Shown in pieces: positions 1-13,836 of a stretch of DNA of 64,000 nucleotides. Source of the DNA: Ptiloglossa arizonensis (lineage: Eukaryota > Arthropoda > Insecta > Hymenoptera > Colletidae); the NCBI RefSeq assembly GCF_051014685.1, contig NW_027478596.1, positions 310,001 through 374,000 of the forward strand, read 5' to 3'. A model generated the notes under the pieces. The model was given only the letters and a program-made list of their open reading frames with translations. It was not told the DNA's origin and ran no database searches. Every line of letters begins with the position of its first letter. The stretch's first letter is position 1. Position numbers and translations under genes: made by a program.

Positions 1-3000
1 TTCATGGTTTCTCAACCATTCCTTAACTTCAAACACTCATATCTTGCGAACGGATTGACGAGCTCGAGAAATTCCTGTTGCATCTGAATGTAGAAAGTCG
101 ACCGATTACAATGGTGTGTGTATATTTCCCCCAGGTCATTCCAGTTATTCGTTTCTAGCATCAGACTCGCGAAAATTGTGATGGTCTCTCAACCATTCCT
201 TAACTTCAAACTCCCATATCTCCCGAACGGATTGACGAACTCGAGAAATTCCTGTTGCATCTGAAAGTAGAAACTCGCCCGATTACAGTGGTGTATTTAC
301 TTTTCCCCTAGGCCATTCCAGTTATAGGTTTCGAGTATCAGACCAGCGAAAATTTTGATGGTTTCTCAACCATACCTTAAATTCAAACTCCCATATCTCT
401 CGAACGGATTGACGAACTCGAGAATTTCCTATTGCATCTGAAAGCAGAAACTCGCCCGATTACAACGGTATGTGTATTTTTGCCCTAGGCCATAGTAGTC
501 ATTGGTCTCGAATATCAGACTTGCGAAAATTTTGATGGTTTCTCAACCATTCCTTAACTTCAAACTCCCATATCTCGTGAACGCATTGACGAACTCGAGA
601 ACATCCGGTTGCATCTGGAAGTAAAAACTCGCCCGGTTACAACGGTATGTGTATTTTTCCCCTAGGCCATTCCAGTTATAGGTTTCGAGTATCAGACCAG
701 CGAAAATTTTGATGGTTTCTCAACCATTCCTAAACTTCAAACTCCCATATGTCGCGAACGGCTGTCGAACTCGAGAAATTCCTGTAGCATCTGAACGTAG
801 AAACTCGCCCGATTACAATGGTGTGTGTATTTTTCCCCTAGGCCCTTGTAGTTACTCGTTTCGCGTATCAGACTTGCGAAAATTTTGATGTTTTCCAAGC
901 ATTCCTTAACTTCAAACCCCATATCTCGCGAACGGATTGACGAATGCGAAAAACTTCTGTTGCTCCTGAAAGTAGAAACTCTCCCGATTACAACGGTATA
1001 TGTATTTTTCCCCTAGGCCATTCTAGTTATTGGTTTCGAGTATCAGACTCGTGAAAATTGTGACGGTTTCTCATCCATTCCTTAATTTCAAACTCCCATA
1101 TCTCGCGAACGGATTGACGAACTCGAGAAATTCCTGTTGCATCTGAAACCAGAAACTCGTCCGATTACAACGGTATGTCTAGTTTTGCCCTAGGGCATAG
1201 TAGTTATTGGTTTCGAGTATCAGACTTGCGAAAATTTTGATGGCTTCTCAAACATTCCTTAACTTCAAACTCTCATATCTTGCGAACGGATTGACGAGCT
1301 CGAGAAATTCCTGTTGCATCTGAAAGTAGAAAGTCGACCGATTACAATGGTGTGTGTATATTTCCCCCAGGTCATTCCAGTTATTCGTTTCTAGCATCAG
1401 ACTCGCGAAAATTGTGATGGTCTCTCAACCATTCCTTAACTTCAAACTCCCATATCTCCCGAACGGATTGACGAACTCGAGAAATTCCTGTTGCATCTGA
1501 AAGTAGAAACTCGCTCTATTACAAAGGTATTTGTATTTTTCCCCTAGGCCATCGTAGTTATTGGTTTCGAGTATCAGACATGCGAAGATCGTGATGGTCT
1601 TTCAACCATTCCTTAACTTCAAACTCCCATATCTCGCGAACGGATTGACGAACTCGAGTAATTGCTGTTGCATCTGAAAGCAGATACTCGCCCGATTACA
1701 ACGGTATGTGTATTTTTGCCCTAGGCCTTTGTAGTTATTGGTTTCGGGTATCAGACTTGCGAAAATTTTGATGGTTTCTCAACCATTCCTTAACTTCAAA
1801 CTCCCATATCTGGCGAACGGATTGACGAGCTCGAGAAATTCCTGTTGCATCTGAAAGTAGAAGGTCGACCGATTACAATGGTGTGTGTATATTTCCCCCA
1901 GGTCATTCCAGTTATTCGTTTCTAGCATCAGACTCGCGAAAATTGTGATGGTTTCTCAACCATTCCTTAATTTCAAACTCCCATATCTCGCGAACGGATT
2001 GACGAGCTCGAGAAATTCCTGTTGCATCTGAAATTAGAAACTCGCCCGATTACAGAGGTATGTGTATTTTTGCCCTAGGCCTTTGTAGTTATTGGTTTCG
2101 AGTATCAGACTTGCGAAAATTTTGATGATTTCTCAAGCATTCCTTAACTTCAAACTCCCATATCTCGCGAACGGATTGACGAACTCGAGAAATTCCTGTT
2201 GCATCTGAAAGTAGAAACTCAACCGATTACAATGGTGTGTGTACTTTTCCCCTAGGTCATTCCAGTTATTCGTTTCTAGCATCGGAATTGCCAAAATTTT
2301 GATGGTTTCTCAACCATTCCTTAACTTCAAATTCCCATATCTTCCGAACGGATTGACGAACACGAGATATTCCGGTTGCATCTGGAAGAAGAAACTCTGC
2401 CGATTACAACGGTATGTGTATTTTTCCCCTAGGCCATAGTAGTTATTGGTTCCGAGTATCAGACTTTCGAAAATTATGATGGTTTCTCAACCATTCCTTA
2501 ACTTCAAACTCCCATATCTCGCGAACGGATTGACGAACTCGAGAAATTCCTGTTGCATCTGAAACCAGAAACTCGTCCGATTACAACGGTATGTGTATCT
2601 TTGCCGTAGGCCATAGTAGTTATTGGTTTCGAGTATCAGACTTACGAAAATTGTGATCGTCTCTCAACTATTCCTTAACTTCAAACTCCCATATCTCGCG
2701 AACGGATTCACAAACTCGAGAATTTCGTATTGCATCTGAAAGCAGAAACTGGCCCGATTACAACGGTATGTGTATTTTTCCCCTAAGCCTTTGTAGTTGT
2801 TGGTTTCGAGTATCAGACTTGCGAAAATTTTGATGGTTTCTCAACCGTTCCTTAATTTCAAAATCCCATATCTCGCGAACGGATTGACGAACTCGAGAAA
2901 TTCCTGTTGCTTCTGAAAGCAGAGACCCCTCCGATTACAACGGTATGTGTATTTTTCCCCTAGGCCATAGTAGTTATTGGTTTCGAGTATCAGGCTTGCG

Positions 3001-3544
3001 TATTTGTGATGGTTTCTCAACCATTCCTTAATTTCAAACTCCCATATCTCGCGAACGGATTGACGAACTCCAGAAATTCCTGTTGCATCTGAAAGCAGAA
3101 ACTCGCCCGATTACAAAGGTATGTGTATTTTTCCCCTAGGCCTTTGTTGTTACTGGTTTCGAGTATCAGACTTGCGAAAATTTTGATGGTTTCTCAAGCA
3201 TTCCTTAATTTCTAACTCCCATATCTCGCGAACGGATTGACGAACTCGATTATTTCCTGTTGCATCTGGAAGTAGAAACTCGACCGATTAGAATGGTGTG
3301 TGAACTTTTCCCCTAGGTCATTCCAGTTATTCGTTATTAGCTTCAGAATTGCGAAAATTTTGATGGTTTCGCAACCATTACTTAACTTCAAACTCCCATA
3401 TCTCGCGAACGGATTGACGAACTCGAGAAATTCCTGTTGCATCTGAAAGTAGAAACTCGCCCGATTACAAAGGTATGTGTGCTTTTCCCCTCGGCCATAG
3501 TAGTTATTGGTTTCGAGTATCAGACTTGCGAAAATTGTGTTGGT
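1..3544 (+). repeat. Mixed monomers with 7- and 3-monomer spacings
   Basis: About 20 monomers hold no long clean higher-order unit. A distinctive monomer pair (variants AAAGTCGACCG, TATATTTCCCCCAGG, ATTCGTTTCTAGCATC and CAGACTCGCG) begins at 4, 1,240 and 1,771. Those spacings are 1,236 bp (7 monomers) and 531 bp (3 monomers). Monomer 3,210-3,390 and its neighbours carry the GATTATTTCC and ATTCGTT variant block. No non-satellite sequence is present. Confidence 0.8.
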
Positions 3545-4956
3545 TTCTCAACCATTCCTTAATTTCAAACTCCCATATCTCGCGAACGGATTGACGAACT
3601 CGAGAAATTCCTGTTGCATCTGAAAGTAGAAACTCGCCCGATTACAAAGGTATGTGTATTTTACCCCTAAGCCTTTGTAGTTATTGGTTTCGAGTATCAG
3701 ACATGCGAAAACATTGATGGTTACTCAACCGTTCCTTAACTTCAAACTCCGATACCTCGCGAACGGATTGACGATCTCGAGAAGTTCCTGTTGCATCTGA
3801 AAGTAGAAACTCGCTCGATTACAATGGTTTGTGTATTTTTCCCCTAGGCCATAGTAGTTATTGGTTTCGGGTATCAGACTTGCGAAAATTGTGGTGGTCT
3901 CTCAACCATTCCTTAACTTCAAACTCCCATATCTCGCGAACGGATTGACGAACTCGAGAAATTCCTGTTGCATCTGAAAGTAGAAACTCCCCCGATTACA
4001 GTGGTATGTGTACTTATCCCCTAGGCCATTCCAGTTATTGGTTTCGAGTATCAGACTTGCGAAAATTGTGTTGGTTTCTCAACCATTCCTTAATTTCAAA
4101 CTCCCATATCTCGCGAACGGATTGACGAACTCGAGAAATTCCTGTTGCAACTGAAAGCAGAAACTCACGCGATTACAAAGGTATGTGTATTTTCCCCTAG
4201 GCCATATTCGTTATTGGTTTCGAGTATCAGGCTTGCGTAATTGTGATGGTTTCTCAACCATTCCTTAATTTCAAACTCCCATATCTCGCGAACGGATTGA
4301 CGAACTCGAGAAATTCCTGTTGCATCTGAAAGTAGAAACTCGCCCGATTACAAAGGTATGTGTATTTTACCCCTAAGCCTTTGTAGTTATTGGTTTCGAG
4401 TATCAGACATGCGAAAACATTGATGGTTACTCAACCGTTCCTTAACTTCAAACTCCGATACCTCGCGAACGGATTGACGATCTCGAGAAGTTCCTGTTGC
4501 ATCTGAAAGTAGAAACTCGCCCGATTACAATGGTTTGTGTATTTTTCCCCTAGGCCATAGTAGTTATTGGTTTCGGGTATCAGACTTGCGAAAATTGTGG
4601 TGGTCTCTCAACCATTCCTTAACTTCAAACTCCCATATCTCGCGAACGGATTGACGAACTCGAGAAATTCCTGCTGCATCTGAAAGTAGAAACTCCCCCG
4701 ATTACAGTGGTGTGTGTACTTATCCCCTAGGCCATTCCAGTTATTGGTTTCGAGTATCAGACTTGCGAAAATTGTGTTGGTTTCTCAACCATTCCTTAAT
4801 TTCAAACTCCCATATCTCGCGAACGGATTGACGAACTCGAGAAATTCCTGTTGCAACTGAAAGCAGAAACTCACGCGATTACAAAGGTATGTGTATTTTC
4901 CCCTAGGCCATATTCGTTATTGGTTTCGAGTATCAGGCTTGCGTAATTGCGATGGT
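3545..4956 (+). repeat. 4-monomer higher-order repeat, two copies (706 bp unit)
   Basis: Markers recur exactly 706 bp apart. TTACCCCTAAGCC lies at 3,661 and 4,367, CAGGCTTGCGTAATTG at 4,228 and 4,934, and the GATACCTCGCG monomer with GACGATCTCGAGAAG follows in both. Copy 1 is about 3,545-4,250 and copy 2 about 4,251-4,956. Both lack 2 bp relative to four full monomers, so the small deletions predate the duplication. The CCTAAGCC/GATACCTCG monomer pair is also present in the downstream 9-mer and 12-mer blocks. Confidence 0.85.
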
Positions 4957-5548
4957 TTCTCAACCATTCCTTAATTTCAAACTCCCATATCTCGCGAACG
5001 GATTGACGAACTCGAGAATTTCCTATTGCACCTGAAAGCAGAAACTCGCCCGAATACAAAGGTATGTGTATTTTTGCCCTGGGCCATAGTAGCTATTGGT
5101 TTCGAGTATCAGGCTTGGAAAATTTTTATGGTTTCTCAACCGTTCCTTAATTTCAAACTCCCATATCTCGCGAACGGATTGACGAACTCGAGAAATTCCT
5201 GTTGCATCTGAAAGCAGAGACTCTTCCGACTACAACGGTGTGTGTATTTTTGCCTTAGGCCATAGTAGTTATTGGTTTCGTGTATCAGACTTGCGAAAAT
5301 TTTGTTGGTTTCTCGAGCATTCCTTAACTGCATACTCCCATATCTCGGGAACGGATTGACGAACTCGATTATTTCCTGTTGCATCTGAAAGTAGAAACTC
5401 AACCGATTACAATGGTGTGTGTACTTTTCCCCTAGGTCATTCCAGTTATTCGTTTCTAGCATCGGAATTGCCAAAATTTTGATGGTTTCTCAACCATTCC
5501 TTAACTTCAAACTCCCATATCTCGCGAACGGATTGACGAACTCGAGAA
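4957..5548 (+). repeat. Three-monomer link related to the 12-mer block downstream
   Basis: The order is a monomer with AATTTCCTATTGCACCTG, one with CAGAGACTCTTCCG and TTTTTGCCTTAGG, then one with TCTCGAGCATTCC, GGGAACGG, GATTATTTCC and ATTCGTTTCTAGCATCGG. The same trio recurs about 5,307 bp (30 monomers) further on, at 10.3-10.8 kb, and again at 12.4-12.9 kb. It therefore looks like a displaced piece of the 12-mer unit. Confidence 0.75.
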
Positions 5549-8390
5549 TTTGCTGTTGCATCTGAAAGCAGAGACTCTTCCGATTACAACGGTATGTGTA
5601 TTTTTGCCCTAGGCCATAGTAGTTATTGGTTTCGAGTATCAGACTTGCGAAATATGTGATCGTCTCTCAACTATTCCTTAACTTCAAACTCCCATATCTC
5701 GCGAACGGATTGACGATCTCGAGAAGTTCCTGTTGCATCTGAAAGTAGAAACTCGCCCGATTACAATGGTTTGTGTATTTTTCCCCTAGGCCGTAGTAGT
5801 TATTGGTTTCGGGTATCAGACTTGCGAAAATTGTGGTGGTCTCTCAACCATTCCTTAACTTCAAACTCCCATATCTCGCGATCGGATTGACGAACTCGAG
5901 AAATTCCTGTTGCATCTGAAAGTAGAAACTCCCCCGATTACAGTGGTGTGTGTACTTATCCCCTAGGCCATTCCAGTTATTGGTTTCGAGTATCAGACTT
6001 GCGAAAATTGTGTTGGTTTCTCAACCATTCCTTAATTTCAAACTCCCATATCTCGCGAACGGATTGACGAACTCCAGAAATTCCTGTTGCATCTGAAAGC
6101 AGAAACTCGCCCGATTACAAAGGTATGTGTATTTTTCCCCTCGGCCTTTGTAGTTACTGGTTTCGAGTATCAGACTTGCGAAAATTTTGATGGTTTCTCA
6201 AGCATTCCTTAATTTCTAACTCCCATATCTCGCGAACGGATTGACGAACTCGAGATATTCCTGTTGCATCTGAAAGTAGAAACTCGCCTGATTACAAAGG
6301 TATGTGTGTTTTTCCCCTCGGCCATAGTAGTTATTGGTTTCGAGTATCAGACTTGCGAAAATTGTGTTGGTTTCTCAACCATTCCTTAACTTCAAACTCC
6401 CATATCTCGCGAACGGATTGACGAACTCGAGAAATTCCTGTTGCATCTGAAAGTAGAAACTCGCCCGATTACAAAGGTATGTGTATTTTACCCCTAAGCC
6501 TTTGTAGTTATTGGTTTCGAGTATCAGACTTGCGAAAACATTGATGGTTACTCAACCGTTCCTTAACTTCAAACTCCGATACCTCGCGAACGGATTGACG
6601 ATCTCGAGAAGTTCCTGTTGCATCTGAAAGTAGAAACTCGCCCGATTACAATGGTTTGTGTATTTTTCCCCTAGGACATAGTAGTTATTGGTTTCGGGTA
6701 TCAGACTTGCGAAAATTGTGGTGGTCTCTCAACCATTCCTTAACTTCAAACTCCCATATCTCGCGATCGGATTGACGAACTCGAGAAATTCCTGTTGCAT
6801 CTGAAAGTAGAAACTCCCCCGATTACAGTGGTGTGTGTACTTATCCCCTAGGCCATTCCAGTTATTGGTTTCGAGTATCAGACTTGCGAGAATTGTGATG
6901 GTCTCTCAACCATTCCTTAACTTCAAACTCCCATATCTCGCGAACGGATTGACGAACTCGAGAATTTCCTATTGCACCTGAAAGCAGAAACTCGCCCGAT
7001 TACAAAGGTATGTGTATTTTTGCCCTAGGCCAATGTAGCTATTGGTTTCGAGTATCAGACTTGGAAAATTTTGATGGTTTCTCAACCGTTCCTTAATTTC
7101 AAACTCCCATATCTCGCGAACGGATTGACGAACTCGAGAAATTCCTGTTGCATCTGAAAGCAGAGACTCTTCCGATTACAACGGTATGTGTATTTTTGCC
7201 CTAGGCCATAGTAGTTATTGGTTTCGAGTATCAGACTTGCGAAATATGTGATCGTCTCTCAACTATTCCTTAACTTCAAACTCCCATATCTCGCGAACGG
7301 ATTGACGATCTCGAGAAGTTCCTGTTGCATCTGAAAGTAGAAACTCGCCCGATTACAATGGTTTGTGTATTTTTCCCCTAGGCCGTAGTAGTTATTGGTT
7401 TCGGGTATCAGACTTGCGAAAATTGTGGTGGTCTCTCAACCATTCCTTAACTTCAAACTCCCATATCTCGCGATCGGATTGACGAACTCGAGAAATTCCT
7501 GTTGCATCTGAAAGTAGAAACTCCCCCGATTACAGTGGTGTGTGTACTTATCCCCTAGGCCATTCCAGTTATTGGTTTCGAGTATCAGACTTGCGAAAAT
7601 TGTGTTGGTTTCTCAACCATTCCTTAATTTCAAACTCCCATATCTCGCGAACGGATTGACGAACTCCAGAAATTCCTGTTGCATCTGAAAGCAGAAACTC
7701 GCCCGATTACAAAGGTATGTGTATTTTTCCCCTCGGCCTTTGTAGTTACTGGTTTCGAGTATCAGACTTGCGAAAATTTTGATGGTTTCTCAAGCATTCC
7801 TTAATTTCTAACTCCCATATCTCGCGAACGGATTGACGAACTCGAGATATTCCTGTTGCATCTGAAAGTAGAAACTCGCCTGATTACAAAGGTATGTGTG
7901 TTTTTCCCCTCGGCCATAGTAGTTATTGGTTTCGAGTATCAGACTTGCGAAAATTGTGTTGGTTTCTCAACCATTCCTTAACTTCAAACTCCCATATCTC
8001 GCGAACGGATTGACGAACTCGAGAAATTCCTGTTGCATCTGAAAGTAGAAACTCGCCCGATTACAAAGGTATGTGTATTTTACCCCTAAGCCTTTGTAGT
8101 TATTGGTTTCGAGTATCAGACTTGCGAAAACATTGATGGTTACTCAACCGTTCCTTAACTTCAAACTCCGATACCTCGCGAACGGATTGACGATCTCGAG
8201 AAGTTCCTGTTGCATCTGAAAGTAGAAACTCGCCCGATTACAATGGTTTGTGTATTTTTCCCCTAGGACATAGTAGTTATTGGTTTCGGGTATCAGACTT
8301 GCGAAAATTGTGGTGGTCTCTCAACCATTCCTTAACTTCAAACTCCCATATCTCGCGAACGGATTGACGAACTCGAGAAATTCCTGTTGC
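5549..8390 (+). repeat. 9-monomer higher-order repeat, one full and one partial copy (1,592 bp unit)
   Basis: TTACCCCTAAGCC at 6,488 and 8,080, and GACGATCTCGAGAAG at 5,712 and 7,304, are both 1,592 bp apart. The rare ATCGTCTCTCAACTATTCC, TCGCGATCGG and CTCGCCTGATTAC variants follow in matching order. Copy 1 is about 5,549-7,140. Copy 2 runs from about 7,141 to 8,390, where it switches from the expected AAAGTAGAAACTCCCCCG to CAGAGACTCTTCCG. The copies look nearly identical, which implies recent duplication or gene conversion. Confidence 0.85.
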
Positions 8391-8709
8391 ATCTGAAAGC
8401 AGAGACTCTTCCGATTACAACGGTATGTGTATTTTTGCCTTAGGCCATAGTAGTTATTGGTTTCGTGTATCAGACTTGCGAAAATTTTGATGGTTTCTCG
8501 AGCATTCCTTAACTGCAAAATCCCATATCTTGCGAACGGATTGACGAACTCGAGAATTTGCTGTTGCATCTGAAACCAGAAACTCGTCCGATTACAACGG
8601 TATGTATATTTTTGCCCTAGGCCACAGTACTTATAGGCTTCTAGTATCAGACTTGCGAGAATTGTGATGGTCTCTCAACCATTCCTTAACTTCAAACTCC
8701 CATATCTCG
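8391..8709 (+). repeat. Junction monomers between the 9-mer and 12-mer blocks
   Basis: Just under two monomers. The first part matches the CAGAGACTCTTCCG and TCTCGAGCATTCC monomers of the 12-mer unit. It switches near 8,540 to a monomer with GAATTTGCTG and CTGAAACCAG, which appears again about 354 bp later at 8,915. Satellite only. Confidence 0.65.
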
Positions 8710-11700
8710 CGAACTTATCGACGAACACGAGTTATTCCGGTTGCATCTGGAAGAAGAAACTCTCCCGATTACAACGGTATGTGTATTTTTCCCCTATGCC
8801 TTTGTAGTTATTGGTTTCGAGTATCAGACTTGCGAAAATTTTGATGGTTTCTCAACCACTCCTTAAATTCAAACTCCCATATCTCGCGAACGGATTGACG
8901 AACTCGAGAATTTGCTGTTGCATCTGAAACCAGAAACTCGTCCGATTACAACGGTATGTATATTTTTGCCCTAGGCCACAGTAGTTATTGGTTTCTAGTA
9001 TCACACTTGCGAGAATTGTGATGGTCTCTCAACCATTCCTTAACTTCAAACTCCCATATCTCGCGAACGGATTGACGAACTCGAGAATTTTGTATTGCAT
9101 CTGAAAGCAGAAACTCGCCCGATTACAACGGTATGTGTATTTTTCCCCTAAGCCTTTGTAGTTGTTGGTTTCGAGTATCAGACTAGCGAAAATTGTGATG
9201 GTTTCTCAACCATTCCTTAAATTCAAACTCCCATATCTCGCAAACGGATTGACGAACACGAGATATTCCGGTTGCATCTGGAAGAAGAAGCTCTCGTGAT
9301 TACAACGGTATGTGTATTTTTCCCCGATGCCTTTGTAGTTATTGGTTCCGAGTATCAGACTTGCGAAAATTTTGATGGTTTCCCAACCATTCCTTAACTT
9401 CAAACTCCCATATCTCGCGAACGGATTGACGAACTCAAGAAATTCCTGTTGCAACTGAAAGCAGAAACTCGTCCGATTACAACGGTATGTGTATTTTTGC
9501 CCTAGGCCACAGTAGTTATTGGTTTCGAGTATCAGACTTGCGAGAATTGTGATGGTCTCTCAACCATTCCTTAACTTCAAACTCCCATATCTCGCGAACG
9601 GATTGACGAACTCGAGAATTTCCTATTGCACCTGAAAGCAGAAACTCGCCCGATTACAAAGGTATGTGTATTTTTGCCCTAGGCCATAGTAGCTATTGGT
9701 TTCGAGTATCAGACTTGGAAAATTTTGATGGTTTCTCTACCATTCCTTAACTTCAAACTCACATATCTCGCGAACGGATTGACGAACTCGAGAAATTCCT
9801 GTTGCATCTGAAAGTAGAAACTCGCCCGATTACAAAGGTATGTGTATTTTACCCCTAAGCCTTTGTAGTTATTGGTTTCGAGTATCAGACTTGCGAAAAC
9901 ATTGATGGTTACTCAACCGTTCCTTAACTTCAAACTCCGATACCTCGCGAACGGATTGACGATCTCGAGAAGTTCCTGTTGCATCTGAAAGTAGAAACTC
10001 GCCCGATTACAATGGTTTGTGTATTTTTCCCCTAGGCCATAGTAGTTATTGGTTTCGGGTATCAGACTTGCGAAAATTGTGGTGGTCTCTCAACCATTCC
10101 TTAACTTCAAACTCCCATATCTCGCGAACGGATTGACGAACTCGAGAAATTCCTGTTGCAACTGAAAGCAGAAACTCGTCCGATTACAACGGTATGTGTA
10201 TTTTTGCCCTAGGACACAGTAGTTATTGGTTTCGAGTATCAGACTTGCGAGAATTGTGATGGTCTCTCAACCATTCCTTAACTTCAAACTCCCATATCTC
10301 GCGAACGGATTGACGAACTCGAGAATTTCCTATTGCACCTGAAAGCAGAAACTCGCCCGAATACAAAGGTATGTGTATTTTTGCCCTAGGCCAAAGTAGC
10401 TATTGGTTTCGAGTATCAGACTTGGAAAATTTTGATGGTTTCTCAACCGTTCCTTAATTTCAATCTCCCATATCTCGCGAACGGATTGACGAACTCGAAA
10501 AATTCCTGTTGCATCTGAAAGCAGAGACTCTTCCGATTACAACGGTATGTGTATTTTTGCCTTAGGCCATAGTAGTTATTGGTTTCATGTATCAGACTTG
10601 CGAAAATTTTGATGATTTCTCGAGCATTCCTTAACTGCAAACTCCCATATCTCGGGAACGGATTGACGAACTCGATTATTTCCTGTTGCACCTGAAAGTA
10701 GAAACTCAACCGATTACAATGGTGTGTGTACTTTTCCCCTAGGTCATTCCAGTTATTCGTTTCTAGCATCGGAATTGCCAAAGTTTTGATGGTTTCTCAA
10801 CCATTCCTTAACATCAAAATCCCATATCTTGCGAACGGATTGACGAACACGAGATATTCCGGTTGCATCTGGAAGAAGAAGCTCTCCCGATTACAACGGT
10901 ATGTGTATTTTTCCCCTATGCCTTTGTAGTTATTGGCTCCGAGTATCAGACTTGCGAAAATTTTGATGGTTTCTCAACCACTCCTTACCTTCAAACTCCC
11001 ATATCTCGCGAACGGATTGACGAACTCGAGAATTTCCTGTTGCATCTGAAACCAGAAACTCGTCCGATTTCAACGGTATGTGTATTTTTGCCCTAGGCCA
11101 CAGTAGTTATTGGTTTCGAGTATCAGACTTGCGAGAATTGTGATGGTCTCTCAACCATTCCTTAACTTCAAACTCCCATATCTCGCGAACGGATTGACGA
11201 ACTCGAGAATTTTGTATTGCATCTGAAAGCAGAAACTCGCCCGATTACAACGGTATGTGTATTTTTCCCCTAAGCCTTTGTAGTTGTTGGTTTCGAGTAT
11301 CAGACTAGCGAAAATTGTGATGGTTTCTCAACCATTCCTTAAATTCAAACTCCCATATCTCGCAAACGGATTGACGAACACGAGATATTCCGGTTGCATC
11401 TGGAAGAAGAAACTCTCGCGATTACAACGGTATGTGTATTTTTCCCCGATGCCTTTGTAGTTATTGGTTTCGAGTATCAGACTTGCGAAAATTTTGATGG
11501 TTTCCCAACTATTCCTTAACTTCAAACTCCCATATCTCGCGAACGGATTGACGTACTCGAGAAATTCCTGTTGCAACTGGAAGCAGAAACTCGTCCGATT
11601 ACAACAGTATGTGTATTTTTGCCCTAGGCCACAGTAGTTATTGGTTTCGAGTATCAGACTTGCGAGAATTGTGATGGTCTCTCAACCATTCCTTAACTTC

Positions 11701-13836
11701 AAACTCCCATATCTCGCAAACGGATTGACGAACTCGAGAATTTCCTATTGCACCTGAAAGCAGAAACTCGCCCGATTACAAAGGTATGTGTATTTTTGCC
11801 CTAGGCCATAGTAGCTATTGGTTTCGAGTATCAGACTTGGAAAATTTTGATGGTTTCTCTACCATTCCTTAACTTCAAACTCACATATCTCGCGAACGGA
11901 TTGACGAACTCGAGAAATTCCTGTTGCATCTGAAAGTAGAAACTCGCCCGATTACAAAGGTATGTGTATTTTACCCCTAAGCCTTTGTAGTTATTGGTTT
12001 CGAGTATCAGACTTGCGAAAACATTGATGGTTACTCAACCGTTCCTTAACTTCAAACTCCGATACCTCGCGAACGGATTGACGATCTCGAGAAGTTCCTG
12101 TTGCATCTGAAAGTAGAAACTCGCCCGATTACAATGGTTTGTGTATTTTTCCCCTAGGCCATAGTAGTTATTGGTTTCGGGTATCAGACTTGCGAAAATT
12201 GTGGTGGTCTCTCAACCATTCCTTAACTTCAAACTCCCATATCTCGCGAACGGATTGACGAACTCGAGAAATTCCTGTTGCAACTGAAAGCAGAAACTCG
12301 TCCGATTACAACGGTATGTGTATTTTTGCCCTAGGACACAGTAGTTATTGGTTTCGAGTATCAGACTTGCGAGAATTGTGATGGTCTCTCAACCATTCCT
12401 TAACTTCAAACTCCCATATCTCGCGAACGGATTCACGAACTCGAGAATTTCCTATTGCACCTGAAAGCAGAAACTCGCCCGAATACAAAGGTATGTGTAT
12501 TTTTGCCCTAGGCCAAAGTAGCTATTGGTTTCGAGTATCAGACTTGGAAAATTTTGATGGTTTCTCAACCGTTCCTTAATTTCAATCTCCCATATCTCGC
12601 GAACGGATTGACGAACTCGAAAAATTCCTGTTGCATCTGAAAGCAGAGACTCTTCCGATTACAACGGTATGTGTATTTTTGCCTTAGGCCATAGTAGTTA
12701 TTGGTTTCATGTATCAGACTTGCGAAAATTTTGATGATTTCTCGAGCATTCCTTAACTGCAAACTCCCATATCTCGGGAACGGATTGACGAACTCGATTA
12801 TTTCCTGTTGCACCTGAAAGTAGAAACTCAACCGATTACAATGGTGTGTGTACTTTTCCCCTAGGTCATTCCAGTTATTCGTTTCTAGCATCGGAATTGC
12901 CAAAGTTTTGATGGTTTCTCAACCATTCCTTAACATCAACATCCCATATCTTGCGAACGGATTGACGAACACGAGATATTCCGGTTGCATCTGGAAGAAG
13001 AAGCTCTCCCGATTACAACGGTATGTGTATTTTTCCCCTATGCCTTTGTAGTTATTGGCTCCGAGTATCAGACTTGCGAAAATTTTGATGGTTTCTCAAC
13101 CACTCCTTACCTTCAAACTCCCATATCTCGCGAACGGATTGACGAACTCGAGAATTTCCTGTTGCATCTGAAACCAGAAACTCGTCCGATTTCAACGGTA
13201 TGTGTATTTTTGCCCTAGGCCACAGTAGTTATTGGTTTCGAGTATCAGACTTGCGAGAATTGTGATGGTCTCTCAACCATTCCTTAACTTCAAACTCCCA
13301 TATCTCGCAAACGGATTGACGAACACGAGATATTCCGGTTGCATCTGGAAGAAGAAACTCTCGCGATTACAACGGTATGTGTATTTTTCCCCGATGCCTT
13401 TGTAGTTATTGGTTTCGAGTATCAGACTTGCGAAAATTTTGATGGTTTCCCAACTATTCCTTAACTTCAAACTCCCATATCTCGCGAACGGATTGACGTA
13501 CTCGAGAAATTCCTGTTGCAACTGGAAGCAGAAACTCGTCCGATTACAACAGTATGTGTATTTTTGCCCTAGGCCACAGTAGTTATTGGTTTCGAGTATC
13601 AGACTTGCGAGAATTGTGATGGTCTCTCAACCATTCCTTAACTTCAAACTCCCATATCTCGCAAACGGATTGACGAACTCGAGAATTTCCTATTGCACCT
13701 GAAAGCTGAAACTCGCCCGATTACAAAGGTATGTGTATTTTTGCCCTAGGCCATAGTAGCTATTGGTTTCGAGTATCAGACTTGGAAAATTTTGATGGTT
13801 TCTCTACCATTCCTTAACTTCAAACTCACATATCTC
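8710..13836 (+). repeat. 12-monomer higher-order repeat, two full copies and one shortened copy (2,122 bp unit)
   Basis: CCCCTATGCC at 8,791 and 10,913, GGCCACAG near 8,976 and 11,098, and TTACCCCTAAGCC at 9,849 and 11,971 all give 2,122 bp. Copies are about 8,710-10,831, 10,832-12,953 and 12,954-13,836. Copy 3 keeps the order but lacks one monomer. In copy 2 the ATGGTCTCTCAACC and ATTTTGTATTGC monomer at about 11,141-11,317 precedes the TCGCAAACGG monomer; in copy 3, near 13,265-13,310, the two are fused. Copy 3 then ends where the sequence switches to GCCGAATCCGAAAAATTTC. Copies differ by only scattered substitutions. Confidence 0.9.
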
